Below are positions 1 to 9,757 of a stretch of DNA of 64,000 bases, piece by piece. Location of the stretch: assembly GCA_032158295.1 (NCBI GenBank), contig CM063243.1:13298931-13362930 (forward strand), given 5' to 3'. Positions within the stretch are counted from its first letter, which is position 1. Every line of letters starts with the position of its first letter. Both the position numbers and the translations under genes were made by a program. The notes below the pieces were generated by a model. That model did no database searches. It worked only from the letters and a program-made list of their open reading frames with translations, and was not told where the DNA came from. The stretch comes from Pycnopodia helianthoides (lineage: Eukaryota; Echinodermata; Asteroidea; Forcipulatida; Asteriidae).

Positions 1-53
1 AATCAACGGGCCATACAACTACAGTCCTTGGAAACCATAGTAACTGGTATAAC

Positions 54-486
54 TAGTAACAATGCAGATATCAACATTATTAATTTTAAAATAGTTTTTA
101 ACTAATTATTAAAAATACGCTATAAATAATAGGCAAAATAAGTAAAAGGGCACTAAATACCAAAGCCAAAAACTACAAAGAAAACTTATGATAAAAAAGC
201 CTGCCCGCATGTTTTTTTTTTTAAAGCTGTCAGTGTTATTGGCATTCCTTTACGGGCAATGCACAGAAAAGAACGATCTCCCGATGTAAGTTTAGTTTTA
301 CAGAATGGGTAACTGAGGTGTGAAGTGTCTTTTAACAAAAAAAACACGAAGACAACATGCAGATAAAGACCCCTTCGTTATAAAAACATTGCACAAAATG
401 GGGAAGAAACTTGCCCGTCTAGAACTTCATTAAAACATTCAGCAACATTTTAAAATCGTTCCTAAACCCGGATTGGAAGCCAGTTT
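54..486 (+). repeat. Module A, copy 1
   Basis: An AT-rich module starting TAGTAACAATGCAGATATCA and ending GGAAGCCAGTTT. Copy 2 at 1273-1736 is about 30 bp longer because of small indels, including a segment around 1480-1505 that is missing here. No coding potential is seen. Confidence 0.75.
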
Positions 487-1012
487 AATATCCGTTGAAC
501 ACAGGCGTGACATGGCAATAATGATTGACATTACAACCAAGCTTGAAACGTAAAGTTTGGACACGTTGAGGTGAAGACATGACTTTGGCAGAGAGGATGA
601 TAAAGTGCACAGCCACATAAAGGTTATAAACTAAATACCACCAGCGCTCCAAATAATTATAGATGATGACCGCACAAAGCACAGAATCTCAAGACAAAAA
701 CAGTGCATGATTCGGCATTTTCTTGAGCTATCACCATATGATTCGAATGGTTTTTTTCGCTGGTTGAATTTGTTATGTAGGTATTTATTGGAAAAGATAG
801 GATCCGATTGAATTGATTCATTGTAACTTTAAGGACAAAAGCTACATTTTGACAAAATACCATTGCCAGGTACCTTCAAGTATAACATGTATGTATACCC
901 GGCATTTCTCCGAAACAATTATCATAAGAATTAACAAGTGTTGTTATACCTCTGTCTTGAATGCTGTATTTACATTGGCGCAGAACGATCACATGAGCGG
1001 GCACCAAAATAT
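487..1012. other. Stretch between repeat modules, no gene seen
   Basis: Mostly single-copy in this window. A short piece around 660-720 resembles 6070-6140 (shared ACCGCACAAAGCACAGAATCTCAAGAC-like text), which suggests a dispersed old repeat. The minus-strand open frames 485-682 and 657-863 overlap this piece and show no domain that I recognise. Confidence 0.4.
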
Positions 1013-1133
1013 CCTCTCACGCGCGCACGCGTCTACAACTTTCAAGGGTCGAGATTATCATCTTTTCGATGAAATTGGAGTCCTTCAGATGAGGAAAATA
1101 TTACTAAGAATTCAAGACAGAGGCATAACAAAA

Positions 1134-1255
1134 CAATTGTTGCCTGCTGTGACATGGTCCATGGGTTTTGTACACCCTCGGGGCAAATGACACCCTCGGC
1201 TTTCGCCTCGGGTGCCATTTGCCCCCATGGACCATGTCACCGCAGGCAACAATTG
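1134..1255. mobile_element. Fold-back hairpin element, copy 1
   Basis: The ends are inverted copies: CAATTGTTGCCTGCTGTGAC at the left and its near-exact reverse complement at the right, ending GGCAACAATTG. Both arms continue through ACATGGTCCATGG. An inner stem pairs GGGCAAATGACACCCTCGG with CCTCGGGTGCCATTTGCCC around a CTTTCG loop. Almost the whole 122 bp can fold on itself. It has no coding capacity and looks like a MITE or fold-back element. Confidence 0.75.
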
Positions 1256-1272
1256 TATATTGTGCATTACAT

Positions 1273-1736
1273 TAGTAACAATGCAGATATCAACAATATT
1301 AATTTTAAAATAGTTTTTAACAAATTATTAAAAATACGCTCTAAATAATAGGCACAATAATTAAAAGGGGACAAAATACCAAAGCCAAAAACTTCAAAGA
1401 AAACTTATGATAAAAAAGCCTGCCCGCATGTTTTTTTTAAATATTTTTTTGAAGCTGTCAGTGTTATTGGCATTCCTTGTACCATGTGGAAGGGCACTCC
1501 AAAGTTTACGGGCAATGCACAGAAAAGAACGATCTCCCGATGTAAGTTTAGTTTTACAGAATGGGTAACTGAGATGTGAAGTGTCTTAAAAAAACACACG
1601 AAGACAACTTGCAGATAAAGACCCCTTCGTTATAAAACATTGCACAAATGGGGAAGAAACTTGCCCGTCTAGAACTTTAGTAAAAAATTCAGCAACATTT
1701 TAAAATAGTTCCTAAACCCGGACTGGAAGCCAGTTT
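1273..1736 (+). repeat. Module A, copy 2
   Basis: Second copy of the 54-486 module. It ends at GACTGGAAGCCAGTTT and then runs directly into the hairpin half-element at 1735. Confidence 0.75.
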
Positions 1737-1830
1737 TGTACACCCTCGGGGGCAAATGGCACCCTCGGCTTTGCCCCCTCGGGTGTACAAAACACTATGG
1801 ACCATGTCACAGCAGGCAACAATCAGTACC
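1735..1830. mobile_element. Fold-back hairpin element, partial copy
   Basis: It starts at TTTTGTACACCCTCGGGGGC and folds back to CCTCGGGTGTACAAAA, then keeps only the right outer arm (ATGGACCATGTCACAGCAGG). The left outer arm is missing, so this is a truncated or recombined relative of the elements at 1134 and 1966. Confidence 0.65.
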
Positions 1831-1965
1831 ACTCTCCTCTCACGCGCGCACGCGTCTACAACTTTCTGAGCGGCAAAGGATCGAGATTATCATCGTTTCG
1901 ATGAAATTGGAGTCCTTCAGATGAGGAAAATATTACTAAGAATTCAAGACAGAGGCATAACAAAA

Positions 1966-2096
1966 CAATTGTTGCCTGCTGTGACATGGTCCATGGGTTT
2001 TGTACACCCTCGGGGGCAAATGACACCCTCGGCTTTCGCCTCGGGTGCCATTTGCCCCCCCCCCCCCATGGACCATGTCACCGCAGGCAACAATTG
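1966..2096. mobile_element. Fold-back hairpin element, copy 2
   Basis: Same structure as the element at 1134-1255, with the outer arms CAATTGTTGCC / GGCAACAATTG intact. A 13-base run of C (2056-2068) lengthens one side of the inner stem. It lies in the second copy of the 1013-1259 module, so it was probably copied along with that module. Confidence 0.75.
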
Positions 2097-2227
2097 TATA
2101 ATGTTACCATATCATAAATTGTAAAGGTCACTGAGAAGCACCCTGTCAAAACGAAAATAAGCAATACAATCAACGGGCCATACAACTACAGTCCTTGGAA
2201 ACCATAGTAACTGGTATAACTAGTAAC

Positions 2228-3044
2228 CGTCTTGCATTTATATTTTAGGTCATATTTAATACGCTGTGCGTGTACACAATAGATTATTGCTGCTAACAAA
2301 ATAAAATGTAATGCCAAGAAAACAGTGGTTGTTTACAAGCCTAATTATGCTGTATTTTATGAGCAGAAACAAATTGTGTATTTTTAGAAAATAATTAACC
2401 CTTTAGCTACTGGACCGACCAGCCGTCCAAAGCGGTACACTGTTACACGCGGTATGGGAGAAATCGTTCACCAGCTTGTGTTTATTTTGAGAAATAAAAG
2501 TAACATCAAAATGCCTTGATAAATGTTAACGCTAATGATGATGACATAATTGTAGCTCTAATTGATGACATAATTGTAACCAAAAATGTAGTTTTCTTTC
2601 CTCATGATTATACTGTAAAAAAAAAAATGCCTTAGCAATTAATCAGTATGAGCATTTGATGCCAGGTAAAAGCCTTCACAAAAGTATAGTGTGTATTGCA
2701 CTAAAAATAAACGCCATAAAATTGACCGGTAATAAGCAGAGATCATATATGATTTGTATTTGAAGGACATGAAGGTAAATGGTTCGTTTATGAAAAAAAA
2801 CCTAATACTACAATGTAGATATATTGACGTAAGAAAAGGGAATTTGCTGTTAGAGGAGGCAGAACATGCAGTGAAAGGTCAGCTAGGGTAACAAAACTAT
2901 TATTCTTGTTTCTATAGCCATTCTATAATATTTTTTTATTGATTATAGCTTGCCCAACACAGAATAAATTAGTTGTTTGACTCATAAAATGGTAGAGACG
3001 GTGTGTATCAGTCTATTTTCTCATACAACACTTAGTGACTATAC
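2228..3044. other. AT-rich intergenic DNA, nothing recognised
   Basis: No reading frame, repeat or RNA that I can support. There is a short A tract near 2620. Confidence 0.5.
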
Positions 3045-3238
3045 GTGCACTGACGTCACAAGCGTCTACAATGTTCCCATGAGCCGTCATTTTCGAAGTC
3101 AAAATGCCCGTAAATATAGCACGCATCTAACTGCCTAAAAAGCGCATTACACAACGTCACACGGTCGTGGGGGATGTCCGATTCCACAAATGGGGCAAGC
3201 AAAACGTATCGTTTGATGACGTCAGGTGAATTAGGGCA
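3045..3238. repeat. MITE-like repeat with TGACGTCA ends, copy 1
   Basis: Begins GTGCACTGACGTCAC (TGACGTCA at 3051-3058) and ends GATGACGTCAGGTGAATT (TGACGTCA at 3217-3224). Two relatives lie at 14136-14286 and 22371-22560 with the same end motifs and spacing of about 125-170 bp. The interior is much more diverged than the ends. The overlapping minus-strand open frame 3056-3304 is a by-product. Confidence 0.6.
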
Positions 3239-3560
3239 ATAGCAAAACCGTATTAAGTGCCAAGCAAAAAACAAGGTTTGTTCCAAGTGAATCAGTGAAA
3301 ACACTAATCAGAATTCTACGGTAAGTGTTGTCATGGAAATAGGCCCAGCTTATTAATGCTCACTGATATTACACCTTTCGTTCTCCCGCAACATGCGTGT
3401 CGCCCTGTTTCACAGGCGTATAATACTCATCCTGCTTCAAGCTAAAGGGCAGTAGCGGAAGGTACATTTTGGTGTTTCTTAAAATGAGTGGATCACAAAA
3501 ACGAATTTGACATTAGAGCCCCTCTTTAAGAGTGCATAATACTAGATTAATGTAATTCCA
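3239..3560. other. Intergenic, nothing recognised
   Basis: No supported gene or repeat in this stretch. Confidence 0.4.
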
Positions 3561-4261
3561 TTCAATTCAATTCAATAGAACATTTATTTCCACACTTGCA
3601 CATGGAGGCATCATCCTAAAAGCCGAAGCTTGTGATGGACGTGCCCGCTACAACAATACAAAACAAAACAAGATAAACAACACTAATTGTAGAATTAAGA
3701 AATAATAACAGTAATTAAATATACAGCAGTTAAACAAAGTACACAGTGAGACAAACAACTCCAATTTTAGAATTAAGAAATATTGGCAATAATTAAATGA
3801 ACAACGGTAGACAAATTAGACAAAGGGACTAACGATACAAACTATTCAATTTAGAGATAACAATTATGTACATGTATCAGGTTAACGTAAGCACGACCAT
3901 AGATAATAGATAAATAACGGCTTAACCAACGAACAAAATAAACTATCAATTACTTTGAGAATTTAGTTTAAATGTTTTTAGTCTGTATTAAAATGTATTA
4001 CTTGAATGGCAACTAGTTATCGATGGTAAAAGATAGTTCCAGTTCTTTGGTTGAGAAAGAGTTGTTCTGACTAGGGGTAGACGTATTTTTTGATGAATAC
4101 CTAGTATTATAATCATGTACGGTTCTATTAAATTAAAAAAGATTGTGTAACGATTTAAGTTCGTTATTTACAAAATTGTACATAAAACATCTTGTTGAAA
4201 TATACATTTATATTCGTAAGAGACAAGAGCTTATGTTTCTTAAATAGGGGAGTGGTGTGTT
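3561..4261 (-). mobile_element. Decayed non-LTR retrotransposon (outer LINE), 3' part
   Basis: On the minus strand this ends in a short-repeat tail (GAATT)n at 3561-3576, typical of CR1/L2-like LINE 3' ends. Translating the minus strand around 3960-4200 gives scattered pieces of a reverse-transcriptase C-terminal tail, such as IRLPLVRTTLSQ and SSNTFKYRLKTFKL-like text, broken by stops and frame changes. It continues upstream at 4790-5330, on the other side of an inserted second LINE. Confidence 0.6.
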
Positions 4262-4790
4262 ACAATACAATACAATACAATAATCTTTATTAGATCCCAA
4301 AAAGGGTAATTCAAATGCTCGCATACAGTAAAAACATTGACACATTAAAAACATTACAAAACAGACAATGGCTATATACAATTACAAGAAAAACCTCTAA
4401 AAAGCGATAAGAAAAATACTGGAGACTGGGCGAAAAATTTAACGTTTAAAATTGAGATTGTGGTGTGTAATTGCACGAGGGATAAAGGAGGATGGGTAGC
4501 GGCTTGTCGCAGAATATGGCACTCGCATACGACCAGACCTTGGGATCAGCTGGTTGGCAAGGGCGTCATGAAGCGGATGGTTAGCATCATTCAGTAGCAT
4601 AGTTAGCTTGCCAGCCAGCAGATCCTCATATGCTGTGTCAACAAGCGGCTGCGACTCCCCAAGAATCCTTCCTGCTGCTTTTATAATTCTATTTATGCGA
4701 TCCTTTGCAATCCCACGTACATTTCCACACCCCAACAGATCAAGCAGTAGGCCCAAACACTAGCAACCACAGTGTCGTAAAAAGTAGCTA
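4262..4790 (-). mobile_element. 5'-truncated CR1/L2-like LINE inserted in the outer LINE
   Basis: The minus-strand 3' tail is a pentamer repeat (TTGTA)n at 4262-4281. Upstream, 4756-4439 encodes 105 residues of a reverse-transcriptase C-terminus. Recognisable blocks are RINRIIKAAGRILGE, NDANHPLHDAL, SGRMRVPYSATSRYPSSFIP and RAITHHN, which match the usual end of CR1/L2-clade polymerase ORFs (thumb and C-terminal tail). The catalytic part is absent because of 5' truncation, so the copy is dead. It splits an older LINE of the same orientation. Confidence 0.75.
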
Positions 4791-5330
4791 AATTTTACGA
4801 TTGACATGAAACGAATTTAATTTCCTAAGACAACATACGAGAATTCATTTTTCGTGTTCGTGAAAGTGGGCCTTGCATAATACGAATTGCCTTTTTCTGC
4901 AGTTTAACAATATTTTCCTGTAGTGTTAGCAAGGATAACGTTACAATAAGAGAGGTAAGAAAGAATATGCGAACAGTTCAGAGTACGTAGAATGCTCGAC
5001 GGGAGAGTATACTTCAATCTACTCACCGAGTCACGATACCAATTTCTTTAGAAATTTTGTTTTAAAAATTCTTTTATGTGGAATTTCCACGAAAGACATT
5101 CGTCAATATAAACCCCAAGAAATTGTGTATGTGACACTCGCAGTATAGGCTCATTATTAAATTTTACTCGACAATTAGATATATTTAACTTCTTGTTACT
5201 ATTTCCAAACATCATAAATGTACATTTTTTCAAGTTGAGTGACAGTCTGTTTGCCTGGAGCCAAATCTATACGTTGTTTAATTCAACATTAAGAACATTT
5301 GTGTCAGTACTCAAGGGTCATTCCGTGTCA
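4791..5330 (-). mobile_element. Decayed non-LTR retrotransposon (outer LINE), reverse-transcriptase part
   Basis: Minus-strand 5233-5048 reads TFMMFGNSNKK and then VSHTQFLGVYIDECLSWKFH, the conserved region after the catalytic palm of non-LTR reverse transcriptases. In another frame, about 5027-4918 gives LPSSILRTLNCSHILSYLSY and CNVILANTT, followed after a frame change by ENIVKLQKKAIRIMQG. These are consecutive RT segments in the correct order, so this is one element broken by frameshifts, continuing past the inserted LINE to the tail at 3561. Confidence 0.7.
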
Positions 5331-5589
5331 ATTCAACACGCTTTTGGACCACACCGTCACGGATTTCATTAAAATTTGGTGTGCTGATTGGCCTCATAGA
5401 AAAACCCCTACAACCATAATTTTATGTCGTTCGGTTAACTATTTTTTGAGATATGGGTTAACGAACTTTTGACAGATTTATTCAAACCAGTAGTCATCCA
5501 ACTTTTAAGTTTACAGAGATCGTTTTGGATTTAACTTGTTGTAGAGGAAAATTGCTATAATATATTGAGGTATACTTTGAATGTACTTG
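5331..5589. other. Intergenic, possible old repeat
   Basis: AT-rich. The text around 5320-5400 (CACGCTTTTGGACCACACCG) has the feel of a dispersed repeat, but no second copy lies in this window. No gene seen. Confidence 0.3.
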
Positions 5590-5663
5590 TTTGTACAGTG
5601 CCATGAGCATCATGCCTGACGGACCTGGGCGCTATATAAGAATCCACCATTATTATTATTTAT
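5590..5663 (+). mobile_element. Possible 3' end of a LINE or SINE
   Basis: The text GGACCTGGGCGCTATATAAG followed by an (ATT)n tail at about 5645-5660 has the form of many LINE/SINE 3' ends in marine invertebrates. Only the end is visible. The family is uncertain. Confidence 0.35.
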
Positions 5664-6387
5664 TCCTAAAACATCACTTTACCCAGATCATTCGAAAATT
5701 ACTACAGGCATTAATTATCCTTCTAAATTGGTCAGCACAATGTTGAGTCTGGTTAAGTATCCTTTAATGATAAAACTTGGAAGATGGGAAAATCAACTGT
5801 AATTTCAGTAAATATAATACCACAAGACACGTCATCATCAAGATTTTTGGAAATGATGTTGTATTGTTGGAAATTATGTAAAGCAGACTTTCAAATTTAT
5901 TAAGATATGATACAAAACATTATTACATTATGAAAACGTATGAACGTTCTTTACTAATTAGCTTTTTATTTATTTATTTATTTCAAATTTCAAACTTTTA
6001 TCAGTTCTCGAGAACGATGCTTTTTATCTTGAACTGTCACGTGAGAGAAATTATCAGCAACGCTCTATTCTATCATCATGACCGCGCAAATCACAGAATC
6101 TCAAGACGAGAAAAAAACACCACCAATTTTAGGTATTTTCATGAGAAAAGAGAAGATTTGAATACATTCCCTCTCCCCAACACAAAGGTATTAAAGACAT
6201 GATTTATCAGAGATACATTGACCCCTTGCCCACGCGTACATCTTGTCCCCGTTTTGAGTGTCAACACCTAGGCTTACGTAAGGAAATTGACCCCTAAAAT
6301 GGTGGGAATTAACAGTGACTCAATCATTTTGTGTATATTTGTTTATCCCGCACAAGGTAACAATCATTCTTTGGAGGTAAATTTTGT
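5664..6387. other. Intergenic, nothing recognised
   Basis: Lies beyond the 3' end of the discoidin exon. The plus-strand open frame 5930-6202 is AT-rich with no recognisable domain. A piece at 6070-6140 resembles 660-720. Confidence 0.4.
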
Positions 6388-6534
6388 TCATACATGTTTA
6401 CAACCGAGCAGCTCAAAGCGCAAGCACATGAAATCGTTCCATTCAATGGCTACGATGCGGACTTTGACCGCCAAAACGGGCTCGAAAAAGCGCCTCTCCA
6501 CGATGCCGTCAGAATTGGTGTTGCCATTAAATAT
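6388..6534 (-). pseudogene. F5/8C (discoidin) domain, second exon and stop
   Basis: The exon starts after a strong acceptor (TCTTCTTCCATCGCAG, minus strand) and reads 48 residues before TGA. It opens IFNGNTNSDGIVERRFFEP and closes VRIVAIEWNDF, CLRFELLGC. These match the second half of a coagulation factor 5/8 C-type domain: the F-x-GN-T-D/N block, the RIV-P-x-W strand, and the closing LRxELxGC with its disulfide cysteine. The domain mediates binding to membranes or glycans in secreted proteins. A few residues (KHV) and a stop follow the cysteine, so this is probably the last coding exon. The exon itself is intact, but the exon before it carries a frameshift, so the locus may be a pseudogene. 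Confidence 0.7.
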
Positions 6535-6638
6535 CTGCGATGGAAGAAGATAGCAGAACCATCGTCAATGAAGAACATTTTTATAATTGTATAATTTTCT
6601 AATTGAATTGAGTGAGATGAACGGTATATTATAAATAC

Positions 6639-6969
6639 CTCTGTCTGACCACCACGTTGGTCTTTTACGTCAACGAGAGTTGCCGATGAGGCGGTTCGTA
6701 CTGCACTTTGTACCTGGTCACCCACTGCGCATAGTGATCCTGACGCCCCTGAGTGAGTACCCCAGTGACGTAGGTCGGGCTGCCTAAACCCACCTGTATC
6801 CACTGGTTGATATTCGACACAGAGGGACACCATGCTCCTACGATATTACCATGAGAGGGTATCTTGTTGAGACGGCCATCAGCCGGCGTACTCGCATCTC
6901 CTGAATTCCAGCGACTTGATGCGGAGAGGCTCTCATCGGGGATCGAACCATCTTCAAGACCGAGTCGGT
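6639..6969 (-). pseudogene. F5/8C (discoidin) domain, first exon, frameshifted
   Basis: Minus-strand translation gives RLGLEDGSIPDESLSASSRW, later GAWCPSVSNINQWIQVGLGS, PTYVTGVLTQGRQ and QWVTRYKVQY. These are the signature blocks of a discoidin domain in order (LGMEDG start, GAWCP, NQWLQVDLG, TGIxTQG, YKVxYS). A pyrimidine-rich acceptor ends in TAATAAAG. After YKVQY the frame must change once, near 6685-6700, to reach VDVKDQRGGQTE and the donor GAG|GTATTT, which joins in phase 0 to the next exon. One missing or extra base is enough, either a real mutation or a sequence error. The overlapping open frame 6450-6833 is the second reading frame of this same exon. Confidence 0.7.
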
Positions 6970-7189
6970 CTTTATTAGAAAAGACAGAAACAAATTGAAC
7001 TCGACGTTTGTGATTGTAATTTACAATCACAGTTAACAATCACTGTTCCTGATAAGTCGACCTGAGAAGATTATGTTATATTACATTGTATACTAAGACT
7101 TATTGTATACTGACACTTATTTCCATGTAATTCTTTCGAATTAAAAGCTTGAAAATACAAAATTATGCCTTTTCATGACCCTAAACTCG

Positions 7190-7375
7190 AGGCGGATGAC
7201 CCATACCCAAACAGACCCTAACTTTAGACTCTAATTGTGCCCAAAACCTAAAAAGCTGATTTTCACCCTGACCCTGACTATAATCTTGACGCCTAACAGG
7301 CTCGAATACAACCCTGGCTATATAACTTTGACCATCATGCTGAAACCTAACCCTGAAGCCTGAATTTGACCCATC
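7190..7375. repeat. Degenerate CCCTAA/ACCCTGA-like tract
   Basis: Loose repetition of ACCCTAAC, ACCCTGACC and CCTAACCCTGA at irregular spacing. It could be an old interstitial telomere-like or simple repeat. It is too degraded to define a period. Confidence 0.3.
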
Positions 7376-7667
7376 GTTAAACCAAAATAAACTTCCAATG
7401 CAGTGGCGTGTGTAAGGGGAAGAGTGAATTCATACATGTAGCCGTGTGCAAGAAAACCATGAGATAGTGAACCACAAAAAAAACCAGATTGATGGTGTTC
7501 AATAAGTGCATCATAAAGAAAATAGTCGGACCGGAAAACACTCAAAGTGTTCAAAAAGCATTAGGTTTAAATATTTATGAAAATCTCCTCCTGTTGATGA
7601 AATCATGTAAGGAAACTAAAGCTTTAAAAAACGTATAATGCGTCATGTGTATAGTTCTTTAACAGGG

Positions 7668-7735
7668 ATGTGGGGGGGGGGAATGGTTAGAGGGCAAAGC
7701 CTCAAGGGAAACAGGTGTTGGTTGGGGGGGGGGAA
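7668..7735. repeat. G-run low-complexity tract
   Basis: Two runs of about nine or ten G, at 7672-7681 and 7724-7732, in purine-rich DNA. Open frames on both strands across 7659-7970 follow from the base composition and are not genes. Confidence 0.6.
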
Positions 7736-8174
7736 AGGACGGATAGGATGGAAGGGATGATGAAAAAGAAGGAGATTGTCCAATTATTCTTAGGCGAATT
7801 AGCGCCGTGTTTATGGTGGTGCGGGAAATTTGAAACCAATTCCGGTGGTAGCCAGCAAAAGATAAATGGGCAGAGAGAGGTTGTAAAAAAGAAAACACAT
7901 GTTTTCGGTGTGGTCTTTGGTCATAAACCACCCCATGACTGTTGTTATTGTCTTTGACACGGCTATACATGTATGATTTTCACCGTCCCCTTAAACACAC
8001 TTTATATTTTTAAACCCCCTCAAATCTTCAGAAATCAGTAATAATTTTATAATCGGTATACACGACAGGTGTTTTATTCAGTCTTGAATACCTCAAACAG
8101 GGTATGACAAAGCCCGGGAAAGATAGGAAAAAATAACCCGTCAGCTATTTGGTTTAATGGTTAAGTAATCATAG

Positions 8175-8510
8175 TTAGCCGAATTTAATAACCTGTTCAC
8201 ACAATCCATTTGAACAAGTTAATAATTCATTTGTCGATAATCCAATCAAATAAGTCAATAATCCTTTGCATGGTTTAATAATCTTATCGAACAATATTGA
8301 TAAAACATTTGAACAGCTCAATGATCCATTTTAGGTTTGATAGTTATCCATTCGATCGAACTCAACATTTGCACATTTTTATAGTAATCCGGCCATTATA
8401 AACATGTTATTTCGCACTGTTTTATAATCCGTTTGCATGTTTAATAACACGTTCAAGCGAATTAGTAATCCCTTTCAAGGTTGAGTATAGTTATTCACAG
8501 ATAATCTTTA
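8175..8510. repeat. Degenerate ~30-bp tandem repeat
   Basis: The phrase (T)AATAATCC followed by TTTGAACAAGTT or close variants recurs roughly every 25-35 bp from about 8183 to 8505 (for example 8202, 8238, 8258 and 8425). It looks like an ancient minisatellite that has lost regular spacing. Confidence 0.4.
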
Positions 8511-9289
8511 ATCCCCGATGCGAAAACGAGTGCTTTGAATCAACTCAAGACTCAATTAATAGTAATTATTACTTGACTTACCGAAGTTACTGCAAGCACT
8601 CTGATAAGCGCATGTTCCATTGCTGGAAAGTGTATTGTTCTGAAGAGCAAAATGCAAAACACGATCTTACAGAGACACGAAGCCAAATTGTTGATATATG
8701 ATTGGTGTAATAAAAGGACATGTTTAAAGCATGTGTACACATTGGTAATTGTCAAATGCAGTGCCACACTTTGTGTAACCCAACATATCCATGAAATAAC
8801 AAACCTGTGAAATTTAAGCTCAATCGGTCATCAGAGTCACAAGAAAACAGTAAAAGACCCCTTTATATATGTATTCAAACATCGGATTTTATCACCGTGA
8901 TAAAAACTAATTGTTTTACTAATTTCTCAAATACTATAGCGTTTCAAGCAAAACTATTTCAAGGGAAGTTTTCCACCATGACTATCTTCATATGTAAGTG
9001 ATGTGCAAATCTTTGAACATTTATATTTGTAGTCTTACCAATTGCTGTGCATACCCTTTAAGGAACTAACCACTACTTAGAGGCGGCAGAATATACAGTC
9101 AAATGGTCAGCTGATGCATTTTCTTTCGGCATTATGGGTTTCGTGTGAATTTTGCTTATGAGTGAACCATGATTCATGTCTTCAGGAAAAAGAAAATGTG
9201 TAGTGCTGACTAAATTGGTGTTAAAAATAAATAAAGATACCCGGCAACTAAAAAGATTCACAGTTGCATTAAAAAAACATCAAACAGAC

Positions 9290-9312
9290 AACAAACAAAC
9301 AAACAAACAAAC
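9290..9312 (+). repeat. (ACAA)n microsatellite
   Basis: Perfect run of about six ACAA/CAAA tetramers in the presumed intron. Confidence 0.85.
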
Positions 9313-9422
9313 CCAAACTCATTCTTCGAAACATGTGGCAAATTTTATGGAATGAAATATCTGTGTTCCTTTGAAATTGTCTCAAACGAAATAGTTTAAA
9401 TTGGGCTAATCTATTAAATTAC

Positions 9423-9757
9423 CTGGCAATTCATTGGTGTTGCAGTTGCGTCGAAATAAGTAAACGACTGCATTCGTTGAAAATAATCACACTTTTGCTG
9501 TCTTGTGGCGTTGTTCATCTGACAGACTCGATTGATGTGATCATAGTTAAAAGAGAAACATCCATGATGACTGAGACACCGACTGAACATCTGACGGCAG
9601 AGATGCCCGAGATATCCATGAAGGACTGGCCAAGTAGGGCGTGGTGCTCTACCGGCTGGTACGACACCCCTCGGTACAGGCCACTCACACTATAAGATGC
9701 TGAAACCGCAACAAGCATCTCAAGTAAGAGGAAAATCAAACTGCTCAGGAGGACCAT
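9423..9757 (-). pseudogene. First coding exon: signal peptide plus PAN/apple domain, frameshifted
   Basis: The ATG at 9757 opens MVLLSSLIFLLLEMLVAVSA, a clear secretory signal peptide. It is followed by HHALLGQSFMDISGISAVRC, which has the start of PAN/apple domains of the 'ALLG-x-S-F' type. The frame then shifts once around 9584-9588; in the next frame come RCLSHHGCFSFNYDHINRVC and QMNNATR, the rest of the PAN cysteine pattern. Adding one base in the TGTTCAG stretch would restore a continuous domain in principle. The exon ends at a consensus donor CAG|GTAATT in phase 0. PAN domains bind proteins or carbohydrates outside the cell; here they belong with the downstream discoidin exons. A real mutation and a sequencing error both fit. 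Confidence 0.65.

Larger units (their letters stand above)
1..2227. repeat. Composite repeat island bounded by a 60-bp direct repeat
   Basis: Bases 1-60 recur almost unchanged at 2168-2227 (starting AATCAACGGGCCATACAACT). Inside, 54-486 recurs at 1273-1736 and 1013-1259 recurs at 1836-2100. The interior therefore looks like overlapping duplications of two or three modules, with palindromic elements at their joints. Short open frames here (for example 813-1190) change frame between copies and match nothing I know, so I treat the island as non-coding. The window begins inside it, so its left limit is not visible. Confidence 0.8.
6970..9422 (-). other. Presumed intron between the PAN and discoidin exons
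   Basis: Related secreted proteins often have an EGF-like exon between PAN and discoidin domains. I looked for the Cys-x-Asn-Gly-Gly-x-Cys pattern on the minus strand and did not find it. The PAN donor is phase 0 while the discoidin acceptor needs one carried base, so at least one more exon is expected or has been lost. The interval contains low-complexity DNA, described separately, and no convincing ORF. Confidence 0.4.

Noticed and set aside
7190..7375. Interstitial telomere repeat
   Set aside because: Only loose CCCTAA-like words without regular hexamer periodicity; kept only as a low-confidence degenerate tract.
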